Below, piece after piece: positions 43,601-50,283 of a DNA stretch of 51,100 nt (positions are counted from its first letter, which is position 1; each line of letters starts with the position of its first letter). Below the pieces are notes generated by a model. It ran no database searches, was not told the DNA's origin, and saw nothing but the letters and a program-made list of their open reading frames with translations. The translations under genes were made by a program, and so were the position numbers. This DNA comes from Candidatus Cloacimonadota bacterium (lineage in GTDB: Bacteria; Cloacimonadota; Cloacimonadia; Cloacimonadales; Cloacimonadaceae), in contig JAAYJN010000106.1 in the NCBI GenBank assembly GCA_012522935.1, positions 1 through 51,100 of the forward strand, read 5' to 3'.

Positions 43601-43856
43601 GCTTACCGCCTATGTATATCCCAATCCCGTGCAGGCTTCTCCCCTTCGTGTGAAACTGCAGAATCTCATTAAACAGCCCATCACCGTCAATATATACGAT
43701 GCGGGCGGCACCCTCGTCTTTAAGCAGCATTATGATGATAACGGCATGGCAGAGCGTGATATACAGATAGCGCATCAATTTGCCAGCGGTGTGTACTTTC
43801 TTACCGTTCAAAATGGTTCCCAACGCTCACGGCTCAAATTTGCCGTGATAAACTAA
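40683..43856 (+). CDS. Secreted M6-family metallopeptidase with T9SS sorting domain
   Basis: 1057 residues from ATG 40683, with AAGGA 5 nt before it. The signal peptide is preceded by an unusually long 20-residue N-region. The metzincin-type zinc motif HEFGHSLGLVD lies near 289, within an immune-inhibitor-A (M6) domain that includes LLENRSVDPDGDG and GGGILAWHINED. A long middle region (about 600-960) has beta-propeller-like repeats. The last 80 residues (AYVYPNPVQASPLRVKL, VNIYDAGGTLVF, FASGVYFLTVQ) form a type A sorting domain. It is predicted to be exported through T9SS and to degrade extracellular protein. It follows the PorV-like gene and precedes three related exported proteins. Confidence 0.9.
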   Translation: MQFKHPLRAWQEASEGYFYRLVLVTSLLLMLMMHAGLFADNQKLILQKHDGFKKPKIHPHTPQLAKPSIASEAKRNSNYERLLVILVEFAEEIPDDPLTTGNGLFQRTPDPTYLYSIGSPPHDREYFMANLEAMRHYYQAVSSGHYNLQYDVYPDDGSAIRLPHPMGYYNPPDASSALFVERMEEYFQASFSLADRQCPEIDFASYGHYMIIHAGSDWQHDVFGDTPSDIPSFFIRVSEDKAVSVNGGSHLITSACNVPATISQDFYSEDLGGALLHSGYGALNSVLVHEFGHSLGLVDLYNVYDFQPMVGVFDIMDSGGGGYLLDQLEDGNYVMVEGILPALPGAFSRALLFEDFFRSEGLMKDAGELPLYSQLDLAASSMKQTGAIKPNIIKIPLGDKEYVLLENRSVDPDGDGATAVYSTLDSRVILYPTPIDDPTNQPSYEYDYLLPSFQKVNGDAVGGGILAWHINEDLIYHQGVFDADGSWVSNYENNTVNTDYNNRGIRVIEADAMPDIGNIFSWHWTGTPYEYFFKSKPVLNTEGAFANWSLLPWTPVFNATSKPALTDYNGVPSLYWLDGISNPAAVMNFTLKSGFFDEGEALAIPAGAKTAPIIDTSFATNLLPLITPEGIYLYSTEPNGWFDMMGLYPLEGGAGRFPISKSNQSFHPYPELLITLDDRIRIVAFWDDDLDCVDIDLSLPPSIEPLAYQDYVFAATQEAVFRIQDGSITAILDYPNAQKLKMADGKLFFFAGRNMKTVNPVTMEYMDSILLPGDLGDFEPVIFRTPGEETVVFVPDNNGNIYLLQGNSFTRIFNNNTGHLPTQLGIMANETHSPILFFGLGDRAYAMQMDGTLLDGFPYREGRFSYQTGRQVFALETPDGLMMQLPIPGKGYLAISLDPSSNPYYSLSLPTDLGNEQIHYDAASKLLYWHYTDEDNRLYYQSVTVHEDPLLWRGHLNGEFLGNIQNPPASDKPLTAYVYPNPVQASPLRVKLQNLIKQPITVNIYDAGGTLVFKQHYDDNGMAERDIQIAHQFASGVYFLTVQNGSQRSRLKFAVIN
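40698..40737 (+). terminator. Terminator-like hairpin inside the 5' end of the M6 gene
   Basis: CCCCTCCG (40698-40705) pairs with CGGAGGGG (40723-40730) over a 17-nt loop and is followed by TACTTTTA. It lies 33 bp after the porV-like stop and 15 bp inside the M6 frame. Confidence 0.5.
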
Positions 43857-43878
43857 GCATATTTGTGAGGTTACTGAT

Positions 43879-44892
43879 ATGAAACGCTTTATCTTAATTA
43901 TCTTAGCCATCTCATTTCTCTTTTCGTTATGGGGCGAACAAAGCATTGAGGAGATGATCTTTGGACCGGAGGCAGGTAAGGAGCAAAAGCCTGATTTTTC
44001 CGCTGAGGAAGACCTCATCAGGGTAAACTTTCAAAAGAAAGATGCCCGCAGGGCAATGCTGTATTCGATGATCTTGCCGGGTGCGGGTCAATTCTATGCA
44101 GATCGCGGTGCCATCACCACCTGGGTCTTCCCCGTGATTGAAGCTGCTATGATCGGCGGCATCGTTTACTATAATATCTCCGGAAACAAAAAGACCGATG
44201 ATTTTGAGCACTATGCAACCGAAGAAACCGTCACCCATACCTTCAGCTATACGGTAAATGGCACGGATTATGAATATGAATACACGGGTAAGCGCTATGA
44301 TAGACACAGACAGATCAGGACGCAGGAAGTGCTGAAAGGCATGTATCCTCATGATATCTATGATGATTCTTACTTCAGGCTGGATAGCGCCAATACCCAA
44401 CACTTTTATGAAGACATAGGCAAGTACAACAAGTATCTCTTTGGTTGGGCGGATTGGTATTATAACTTTGCCACCCACCCCGCCACAGGTGAATTCATTT
44501 TGGATAATGACGAGTTTAAGGATGTGTGGTTTTTCAGAGATGAACAAGATCAGCAACACCTGCGCTGGGAAGCAAATGTGAGGATTGAAGACTATTTGAA
44601 CCACCCCACAGATTATCAAGCCTACGGCATCCTTCCCAGCTCTGTGAAGGCCTCTCCCTGGCGTCAGGAATATATCCAAATGCGCAAAGATGCCAATGCC
44701 CAGTATGCAAACGCTCGTTTATTTACCATAGGCTTGGCTTTCAACCATCTGGCAAGTGCCTTGGATGCTGTGAGAGTGGCAAACAAGGTGAATAAAACAT
44801 ATCTTACCCAAAGCATGCTGAGATTCAACTATTATGCCACCGTCAAAGATGGCAACCTTCAGCCCAATATGGGTTTGAGCCTGGTTTTTTAG
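43879..44892 (+). CDS. Exported/membrane protein, first of three tandem relatives
   Basis: 337 residues with a signal peptide (core FILIILAISFLFSLW). After an acidic linker comes MLYSMILPGAGQFYADRG, the LPGxGQxY pattern of DUF5683-type proteins, then a hydrophobic VFPVIEAAMIGGIVYYN. A long middle region is rich in Tyr, Asp and His. Near the end is ANARLFTIGLAFNHLASALDAVRVANK, which corresponds to the C-terminal hydrophobic segment of the two following genes. The order LPG motif - hydrophobic helix - Tyr/Asp-rich middle - hydrophobic segment - strand is shared by all three. It begins 22 bp after the M6 stop. Function unknown; envelope location likely. Confidence 0.8.
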   Translation: MKRFILIILAISFLFSLWGEQSIEEMIFGPEAGKEQKPDFSAEEDLIRVNFQKKDARRAMLYSMILPGAGQFYADRGAITTWVFPVIEAAMIGGIVYYNISGNKKTDDFEHYATEETVTHTFSYTVNGTDYEYEYTGKRYDRHRQIRTQEVLKGMYPHDIYDDSYFRLDSANTQHFYEDIGKYNKYLFGWADWYYNFATHPATGEFILDNDEFKDVWFFRDEQDQQHLRWEANVRIEDYLNHPTDYQAYGILPSSVKASPWRQEYIQMRKDANAQYANARLFTIGLAFNHLASALDAVRVANKVNKTYLTQSMLRFNYYATVKDGNLQPNMGLSLVF

Positions 44893-45549
44893 ATGATGCG
44901 CACCATACTTTTTACCTTGGTCTTACTCTTTTGTGCATTGCCGCTTTTTGCTTTGCCCCGCATTGCCTATGTGGGAATGTCTGCGGCTTTGCCTGGAACA
45001 GCCGAATTGGCATTGGATAAGCCCATTAGAGGCGGTGTGATGCTCACGGCAGATTTGATTTCCCTCATCACCTGGATGGGCTATCGCAATGAAGTGGCAG
45101 ATTATACAGATGGCTACAAACGCTATGCCCAACAGTATGCCGGGGTGCCCATCACCACTGGTGACCTCTACTATCGTCATATTCAGTCATATAATAGCAG
45201 TGACGATTTTAACGCCAATCAGGAAATGATGGCGCGCAACTACTATTTATTGTACAATTATGATCCCGAAGCCTTTGCCCAATATCTGGAGGCAAATCTC
45301 TATACCGAAGAGGAAGCCTGGCTGTGGCAAAGCCCTGATCATCAACAGGAATACCGCTCCTTGAGGCGCAACCGGCAAAAGGCTGCCATGTATCAAAACC
45401 TGGCTTTGGGTGCCCTCATCTTGAACCGTGCCATCAGCGTGGTGGATGCCCTCTTCCTCAGCAGCTCCTCCGGCAAAAAAGCCATCCCCGTCTCTTTTGA
45501 GGTGACGCCGGATAACAGCGTATTAGTAAACTACTCTTTGGAATTTTAG
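44893..45549 (+). CDS. Exported/membrane protein, second of three tandem relatives
   Basis: 218 residues; the ATG directly follows the preceding TAG. The signal peptide (core TILFTLVLLFCALPLF) is followed by YVGMSAALPGTAELALDKP, the counterpart of the LPG motif, and a hydrophobic GGVMLTADLISLITWMGY. The middle has YKRYAQQYAGVPITTGDLYY, similar in layout to the third protein's YDYALKYANI region. Then come NLALGALILNRAISVVDAL and a final NYSLEF strand. Its middle is about 120 residues shorter than in the first protein. It is translationally coupled to both neighbours. Function unknown. Confidence 0.8.
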   Translation: MMRTILFTLVLLFCALPLFALPRIAYVGMSAALPGTAELALDKPIRGGVMLTADLISLITWMGYRNEVADYTDGYKRYAQQYAGVPITTGDLYYRHIQSYNSSDDFNANQEMMARNYYLLYNYDPEAFAQYLEANLYTEEEAWLWQSPDHQQEYRSLRRNRQKAAMYQNLALGALILNRAISVVDALFLSSSSGKKAIPVSFEVTPDNSVLVNYSLEF

Positions 45550-45562
45550 GATTGTGATAGCT

Positions 45563-46210
45563 ATGAGAAAATATATTCTACTTGCCTTGATGCTTGTCAT
45601 AGGTCTCTCATTATTTGGTCAAAACAGGGGTGTGAAATTTGCCAAGTCTCTTGCCATGCCTGGCATTTCCCAGATTTCTGATGGCAAGAGCTATGGCTAT
45701 GCAATGCTTGCCAGCGAAGCTGCTATCATCGGCAGCATGATCTTTTTGAACAACGAAGAAAAGCTGAGATATCAAGAAGCTTACGATTACGCCCTCAAAT
45801 ATGCCAATATCGCCCCAGGCAAATATCCTGAAACCTATCTGCGTGATTTGGGGAGGTATAATAGCGGAGGCTTTGATGCGGATGGATACAACTCCCGCAT
45901 CCTCAAGGATGCCATCAATCTGTATCCCCACGATCCAGAGCAGCAGCAAGCCTATATCAATCAGAATGCCTATTCGGAAGAGCTTTTTTGGGCTTGGGAT
46001 TCACCTGCCAATCGGGCTCGCTATGGTAGCATCAGAAAATCAGCCCATAATCTGAGGGATTATGGCAAGCTGGCAATAGGCGTACTCTTGGTGAACCATC
46101 TGGTGAGTGGCATTGATGTATTGAGGTATAGTGGCCAGGAAAACCGCCCCCAGCTCTCTTTGGGTATTAAAGACAATAACCCCATCTTAAACCTCAGCAT
46201 AAAATTCTGA
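45563..46210 (+). CDS. Exported/membrane protein, third of three tandem relatives
   Basis: 215 residues from ATG 45563. A GTG at 45554 is also in frame, but AGGA (45548-45551) is too close to it. The signal peptide (core YILLALMLVIGLSLF) leads to AKSLAMPGISQISDGKSYGY and a hydrophobic MLASEAAIIGSMIFL. Then come the Tyr/Asp-rich middle, LAIGVLLVNHLVSGIDVL and a final NLSIKF strand. The parallel order and the near-equal length with the second protein support an old tandem duplication. It is the last gene of the porV-M6 run; no terminator is clear downstream. Function unknown. Confidence 0.8.
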   Translation: MRKYILLALMLVIGLSLFGQNRGVKFAKSLAMPGISQISDGKSYGYAMLASEAAIIGSMIFLNNEEKLRYQEAYDYALKYANIAPGKYPETYLRDLGRYNSGGFDADGYNSRILKDAINLYPHDPEQQQAYINQNAYSEELFWAWDSPANRARYGSIRKSAHNLRDYGKLAIGVLLVNHLVSGIDVLRYSGQENRPQLSLGIKDNNPILNLSIKF

Positions 46211-46302
46211 TCCAGATAATACTATAAAGCTTCCTCTTTCCACACTTTAGAACTAATCTTTGTGTTTCTGGTTTGTTATGATTCCAGCTTCACTATAAAG
46301 TA

Positions 46303-46493
46303 TCACCCAAACTTGCAAATCTGCTTGATCAGGGACGCTTCATTCATAAGGTCCTTGTATAGCTTGAGCTCGTCATTTAGTTTCTTATAGTGTTCGCAAA
46401 GCAGGTTGTGTGTCACCTGCAATATCCAGGCTCCCGTGTTTCTGTCAAGCCAAGAATCCGTTTGGAATCCCGATCTTATAAAGCACCCAAATC
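46303..46493 (-). pseudogene. Relic of a coding region (about 62 codons, no start)
   Basis: On the minus strand a frame open from 46493 to the stop at 46305-46303 reads RFGCFIRSGFQTDSW, then LDRNTGAWILQVTHNLLCEH and YKKLNDELKLYKDL, ending IKQICKFG. It looks protein-like but has no start or ribosome site and is closed upstream by a TGA. Similar sequences (TATAAAG...CACCCAA) flank it at 46293-46310 and 46477-46490. I cannot name the parent gene. Confidence 0.3.
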
Positions 46494-46570
46494 TTCATTT
46501 GCCAAAAGTTTGGGGACAGGGGGCGCAAGCGGCTATCACTGAATTCTGATGTTTGTAATCCAAATAATTA

Positions 46571-47321
46571 AGACCGTTGAGCAATTCATGCTGCATCGAG
46601 TTGCTCAATGGTCTTTAGATGCTCTTCTTGCCTTTCTTGAGCCATCGAGCATCGGTATCTTTGGATTCCTCCACCCTAAGTTCAGTAGTCTGGAAGCTTG
46701 GGTGTTCCGGGATTTCCTCATCTCCCACAGGCTCAGTCTCGATGATCTCTTTTTTTCGGGGACGGGCATGGGACTCCACCAGGATGGCATCCACGATCAC
46801 ACCTTCAGTGACCTTAATATTGTGCTTACTCAACTGATGATTGATTTCCTGAAGAAGTTTTTGATAGATACCTTGGTTGGAAAACCGACTGCGCCAACGG
46901 CTAATCGTGGAATGATCAGGCACAGGATTCTCTAAGCTCAAATGGCAAAACCACAGAAATATATTGTTGTAGTAGAGCTGCTCTTCCATTTGATAATCGG
47001 AAAGCTTATACCAAGACTGGATCAGCATGATTCGAAACATTACCTCCGCTGAGAATGCGTCTCTGCCGGCAACCGAAGTCCGCCTGATTTCAACTTTATC
47101 AAGTACCTTGTTGATTCTCTTCCAATTTATTAGTTGATCTACATCTTTGAGAAAGTGTTTGCGGCTTGCCAAGCGGCTGGCAAGCTCTTGGTCTGCCAAA
47201 GTAATAGTTTGCTTTTCCATGATTAGCTCCTGTGTAATAATGGAGCCACTTTAGATGATGTATCGATCCTGTCAAGAAGTATTTACACATACTTTTTGTC
47301 CACATTTATGTGCAACGGTCT
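46571..47321 (-). mobile_element. Internally deleted IS5-family-like insertion sequence
   Basis: The ends carry inverted repeats AGACCGTTG (46571-46579) and CAACGGTCT (47313-47321), flanked on both sides by TTA (46568-46570 and 47322-47324), a possible 3-bp target duplication. Inside is a transposase gene that stops after about 200 residues, against roughly 300 or more for complete IS5-type transposases. The 751-bp length is also short. A further inverted copy of the end, CAATGGTCT followed by TTA (46605-46616), sits at the truncation point. The element is probably immobile on its own but could move in trans. Confidence 0.7.
46615..47220 (-). pseudogene. Truncated IS5-family transposase
   Basis: 201 codons from ATG at 47220. 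The N-terminal DUF772-like region (EVMFRIMLIQSWYKLSDYQM) is followed by the conserved PVPDHSTISRWRSRF. Then comes the first catalytic Asp strand in EGVIVDAILVESHARPR, and the frame runs to DARWLKKGKKS. Complete relatives continue there with a GYK.H segment and the remaining D and E catalytic residues. Here the frame ends with ATC TAA, exactly where IS-end-like sequence begins. So the C-terminal third, including the catalytic glutamate, is missing and the protein should be inactive. Confidence 0.85.
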
Positions 47322-47352
47322 TTAATTGATCCAGCAGGCACTTTGATCCTTG

Positions 47353-47435
47353 CCCATTAGATGCGGTTGTGATGCCGTTGTGATACCCAGCAAACTACTG
47401 GATATCACAACGGCATCACAACCGTATCTAATGGG
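47353..47435. repeat. Long near-perfect palindrome with 38-nt arms
   Basis: The left arm (47353-47390, starts CCCATTAGATGCGG, ends TGATACCCAG) and right arm (47398-47435, starts CTGGATATCACA, ends TCTAATGGG) pair at 36 of 38 positions. They are separated by CAAACTA. Each arm contains two GTTGTGAT units 12 bp apart. It lies beside the IS remnant and downstream of the nqr operon. Confidence 0.9.
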
Positions 47436-47449
47436 AAACCAAGCAGGAA

Positions 47450-47513
47450 GCCTTGACCGCAGTAAAGCGGGCAAGGCATTTGTGAGAGCCTGCCATATCA
47501 CGTTACGCAGGCT
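47450..47513 (-). terminator. Tandem hairpins at the end of the nqr operon (possible terminator)
   Basis: Two stem-loops, GCCTTGaCCGC/GCGGgCAAGGC (47450-47477) and AGCCTGC/GCAGGCT (47487-47513), follow the last nqr-operon gene on the minus strand. Neither has a good U-tract in that direction, so termination is only a suggestion. Confidence 0.35.
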
Positions 47514-47526
47514 GTTTTAAGGTATT

Positions 47527-47979
47527 TTAGAATATGGCTTCACACAGGGTATGAGGATCCAAGCGGAACGTGGAGCCCTTGCCTTCAAAGAATCCGTGAG
47601 CCTCTATGAGGTGGATATTGAGAGAGGTCCACCGGATGCTGATGATGTTCTTGGTATTGGTGAGGGTGGTGATGGCTTTGCGGTAGATGCCGGGGTGTCC
47701 AAAAGGACAGGGCAGCTTCCCCCTTACTACATCGGTACTCACCAAATAGTGCTCATCCACCATTATTTCTTCGCCAAATGATTCCCAACTGGCCTTGGAA
47801 AAGTAGTTCATTCTATCGGCTATTTCCTTGGTGGTCTTCCCCAGTCTTTCCAGGCTGAGTTCATCATCCTGGATAATATCAAAGAGGTTGCGCCTGTCGT
47901 CTCCCAAAAATCCATTAAGGGTTATCACGCCGGGGCGCATTTTCGCCATTATTGTTAGCTCTTGAGGTGTTGCTTTCAT
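47527..47979 (-). CDS. Conserved-looking 150-residue protein at the end of the nqr operon
   Basis: 150 residues from ATG 47979, which lies 4 nt after the nqrF stop. A TTG start at 47991 overlapping nqrF is possible. No signal or membrane segment is seen. Features are MRPGVITLNGFLGDDRRNL, an acidic IIQDDELSLERLGKT and a C-terminal GKLPCPFGHPGIYRKAITT with one cysteine in a CPFGHPG motif. I do not recognise a named family. Position directly behind nqrF suggests a linked function, for example in assembly or regulation of the complex, but this is inference. The DNA has normal coding character like its neighbours. Confidence 0.75.
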   Translation of the reverse strand: MKATPQELTIMAKMRPGVITLNGFLGDDRRNLFDIIQDDELSLERLGKTTKEIADRMNYFSKASWESFGEEIMVDEHYLVSTDVVRGKLPCPFGHPGIYRKAITTLTNTKNIISIRWTSLNIHLIEAHGFFEGKGSTFRLDPHTLCEAIF

Positions 47980-47983
47980 AGGA

Positions 47984-49087
47984 TCATCCAAAACTGTCGT
48001 AGTATATTTTTTCTTCAGGGACGCCTAATTCTTTCAAGGATTTGGTGACGGCATTGATCATGCCCGGGCTTCCGCATAGGTATGCCTCGGTATTGTTTGC
48101 ATCACGAATCGCATCCTTGAAGTATGGCATTATAAAGCCTTTTTTGCCATCCCACACATCATCCGGTTCAGGGTGGGAAAGCACCGGCTCATACTTGAAA
48201 TTGGGAAACACCTTTTCAAAGGCGCGCATTTTATCCGTAAGGTACAGATCACGCAATGCTTTGGCACCAAAGAAATAGGTCATTTTGCGGTCACATCCAG
48301 TTACCTGGAGGTGTTCCAACATGGATTTGATGGGTGCTTTACCGCTGCCGCCAGCCACAAAGATGACATCAGCATCGGTATCACGCAGATAAAAATCTCC
48401 ATAAGGTCCGGTAAATTCCACCTCATCCCCCACCTTCAGATGGTTGTGCACCCAAGTGGTGCAAATGCCTTCCGGCACCAGGCGGATGATGAGCTGGATA
48501 TGGTCTTTACGCTCTGGGCCAGAGGAGACAGAATAGGCACGGCTCACGCTTTGGCGCACCTTGCCATAGGATTTGGTATTCAATTGCACATATTGGCCTG
48601 CCAAAAACTCGATTGTATCCCCATCCAAGAGCTGAAAGGTGATGCCCTTGATATCGTAGGTGTAATCGATGATTTCGGTGATTTTACTGCGGTATTTGCG
48701 GATATTAAAGATTTCATTGGGGATGGTGATGGAAATCTCGTTTTTCACCTTTACCTGGCAGGAAAGGCGGATATCATCAGCCAATTCTGCTTTGGAAAGC
48801 ATAGGCCGCTCTGTGGGTAACACGGGGCCGCCACCTTCCGATACCTTACACTTGCAGGCGCCACAGGTTCCTCTGCCGCCACAAGCTGATGGCAGGTAGA
48901 TCTGTTTTTCTGCCAGCGAGCTGAGCAGCGTGTCGCCACCTTTCACCACGATATCACGCTTGCCATTGATATTGATTTTGATATCCCCATAGTTGTTCAG
49001 CCATCTTTCTGCAATCACCAGCATAACGCCCAAGATGGTGGAGATGGCAGTGAGGACGCCGGTATCTTGTATAATATTTACTATCAC
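47984..49087 (-). CDS. nqrF: Na+-translocating NADH:quinone reductase subunit F
   Basis: 367 residues. An N-terminal membrane helix (about 8-27) is followed by a plant-type ferredoxin domain with [2Fe-2S] ligands C69, C75, C78 and C110 (ACGGRGTCGACKC, SCQVKV). An FAD-binding domain has SRAYSVSSG, and an NAD-binding domain has IFVAGGSGKAPIKSML and a late AYLCGSPGMINAV. It is the NADH entry point of Na+-NQR, passing electrons via FAD and the iron-sulfur cluster toward the membrane subunits. It is about 40 residues shorter than the proteobacterial enzyme. It follows nqrE by 12 bp. The presence of this subunit separates NQR from the related RNF complex. Confidence 0.93.
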   Translation of the reverse strand: MIVNIIQDTGVLTAISTILGVMLVIAERWLNNYGDIKININGKRDIVVKGGDTLLSSLAEKQIYLPSACGGRGTCGACKCKVSEGGGPVLPTERPMLSKAELADDIRLSCQVKVKNEISITIPNEIFNIRKYRSKITEIIDYTYDIKGITFQLLDGDTIEFLAGQYVQLNTKSYGKVRQSVSRAYSVSSGPERKDHIQLIIRLVPEGICTTWVHNHLKVGDEVEFTGPYGDFYLRDTDADVIFVAGGSGKAPIKSMLEHLQVTGCDRKMTYFFGAKALRDLYLTDKMRAFEKVFPNFKYEPVLSHPEPDDVWDGKKGFIMPYFKDAIRDANNTEAYLCGSPGMINAVTKSLKELGVPEEKIYYDSFG

Positions 49088-49099
49088 AGCATTTCCTCC

Positions 49100-49687
49100 T
49101 TATTGCACCGCTTGGATGCCGGAAAAGCCGATAAAGGCGAGTGCCATGATGCCTGTGATAATCAGGCTGATGCTTGCGCCCCGGAGTCCTGCCGGCACAA
49201 GCTTTTCTTTGAGGCGGTGGCGGATACCGGCTAACATCAGGATTGCCAACAGCCAGCCCAAGCCGCTTCCCGCACCAAAGGCGATGCTTTGCAGAAAGCC
49301 ATAGTTGCGAATCACCAGAAAGAGGCTGACGCCAAAGATGGCACAATTCACCGTGATCAAAGGCAGGAAGATGCCCAGGGAATAGTATAGGGCGGGAACG
49401 TAACGCTCGATGATCAGTTCCAAAAGCTGCACAAAAGCAGCAATCACGATGATGAACACGATGAATTGCAGGTATTCGATCTTAAGCGGCACAAGGATGT
49501 ATTCATTAACCATCCAGTTGAGCCCGGCGGTGACAGTGAGAACAAATGTGACTGCGATGCCCAGCCCAGCGGAGGATTCCACTTCTTTGGAAACAGAGAG
49601 GTAGGAACACATCCCCAGGAAGTTTGTGAGCAGGATATTACTGGTAAAGATGGCTGCCCAGAAGAGTACAAAAGGGGTGATTCCCAT
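49100..49687 (-). CDS. nqrE: Na+-translocating NADH:quinone reductase subunit E
   Basis: 195 residues from the ATG at 49687-49685, which overlaps the nqrD stop region by one base. A longer frame from 49789 would read through nqrD and is not natural. Six membrane helices are evident. The conserved TSNILLTNFLGMCSYLSVS near the start and LPLITVNCAIFGVSLF in the second half each carry a cysteine that, in NqrE/NqrD and RnfA/RnfE, helps bind an intramembrane iron centre. It forms with NqrD the central electron-transfer and Na+-coupling part of the complex. The ribosome site GGAGGC lies upstream in nqrD. Confidence 0.92.
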   Translation of the reverse strand: MGITPFVLFWAAIFTSNILLTNFLGMCSYLSVSKEVESSAGLGIAVTFVLTVTAGLNWMVNEYILVPLKIEYLQFIVFIIVIAAFVQLLELIIERYVPALYYSLGIFLPLITVNCAIFGVSLFLVIRNYGFLQSIAFGAGSGLGWLLAILMLAGIRHRLKEKLVPAGLRGASISLIITGIMALAFIGFSGIQAVQ

Positions 49688-50283
49688 TATTTTGCCTCCT
49701 TGTAATAATAGGTATTGATAGCCCAGATCATCAGAGCCAGGATGAAGAAGGCACTGGGTGCCATCACCATGATAGACCAATTGATCCATCCCTCACCCAT
49801 CACGCGCACACCAAAAAGTGTGCCAAAGCCCAGCAGCTCGCGGATGAAAGATATCACCAACAAGACCAGGGTATAGCCCACGCCTGCACCGATGCCATCT
49901 ATCATGGAATCCAAGGGCTTGTTTTGGGCGGCAAAGGCTTCCGCACGCCCCATCAGGATACAGTTTGTGATGATGAGCCCCACATAGGGTCCCAATTGTT
50001 TGCTCACGTCTGGCAACCAGGCTTTGAGCAGGATATCAACGATGATCACATAGGCACCGATGATGAGCGTTTGTGCCATCATCCTCACACTGCGGGGAGT
50101 GTATTCCCGTATCAGGGAGATGGTGAATGTGGAAAGCGCCAAGGCAAAGATCACGCCCAAGCCCATGATGAGGCTATTGAGCATGAGGTTGGTGACCGCC
50201 AAAGTGGAGCAGATACCCAGGATTTGCCTCCAGACGCTGTTATCCTTGAAGGCACTAACGACGAAGATTTCTTTTTTAGTCAT
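49687..50283 (-). CDS. nqrD: Na+-translocating NADH:quinone reductase subunit D
   Basis: 198 residues with six predicted membrane helices. QILGICSTLAVTNLM and YVGLIITNCILMGRAEAFAA contain the two conserved cysteines of the NqrD/RnfE family that contribute to the intramembrane iron site. VGYTLVLLVISFIRELLGFG is also typical. It is an integral subunit beside NqrE. Its ATG overlaps the end of nqrC by 4 bp and its stop touches the nqrE start, so the cluster is translationally coupled. Chain termination with charged YYYKEAK is usual. Confidence 0.92.
   Translation of the reverse strand: MTKKEIFVVSAFKDNSVWRQILGICSTLAVTNLMLNSLIMGLGVIFALALSTFTISLIREYTPRSVRMMAQTLIIGAYVIIVDILLKAWLPDVSKQLGPYVGLIITNCILMGRAEAFAAQNKPLDSMIDGIGAGVGYTLVLLVISFIRELLGFGTLFGVRVMGEGWINWSIMVMAPSAFFILALMIWAINTYYYKEAK

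Larger units (their letters stand above)
47222..47526. other. Non-coding stretch with IS end and hairpins
   Basis: This gap of about 305 bp holds the right end of the IS remnant (to 47321), a 38-bp-arm palindrome (47353-47435) and two smaller hairpins (47450-47477 and 47487-47513). I see no gene in it. Confidence 0.6.

Noticed and set aside
49688-49789. N-terminal extension of NqrE from 49789
   Set aside because: It would lie wholly inside nqrD in another frame and precede the first membrane helix with unrelated residues.
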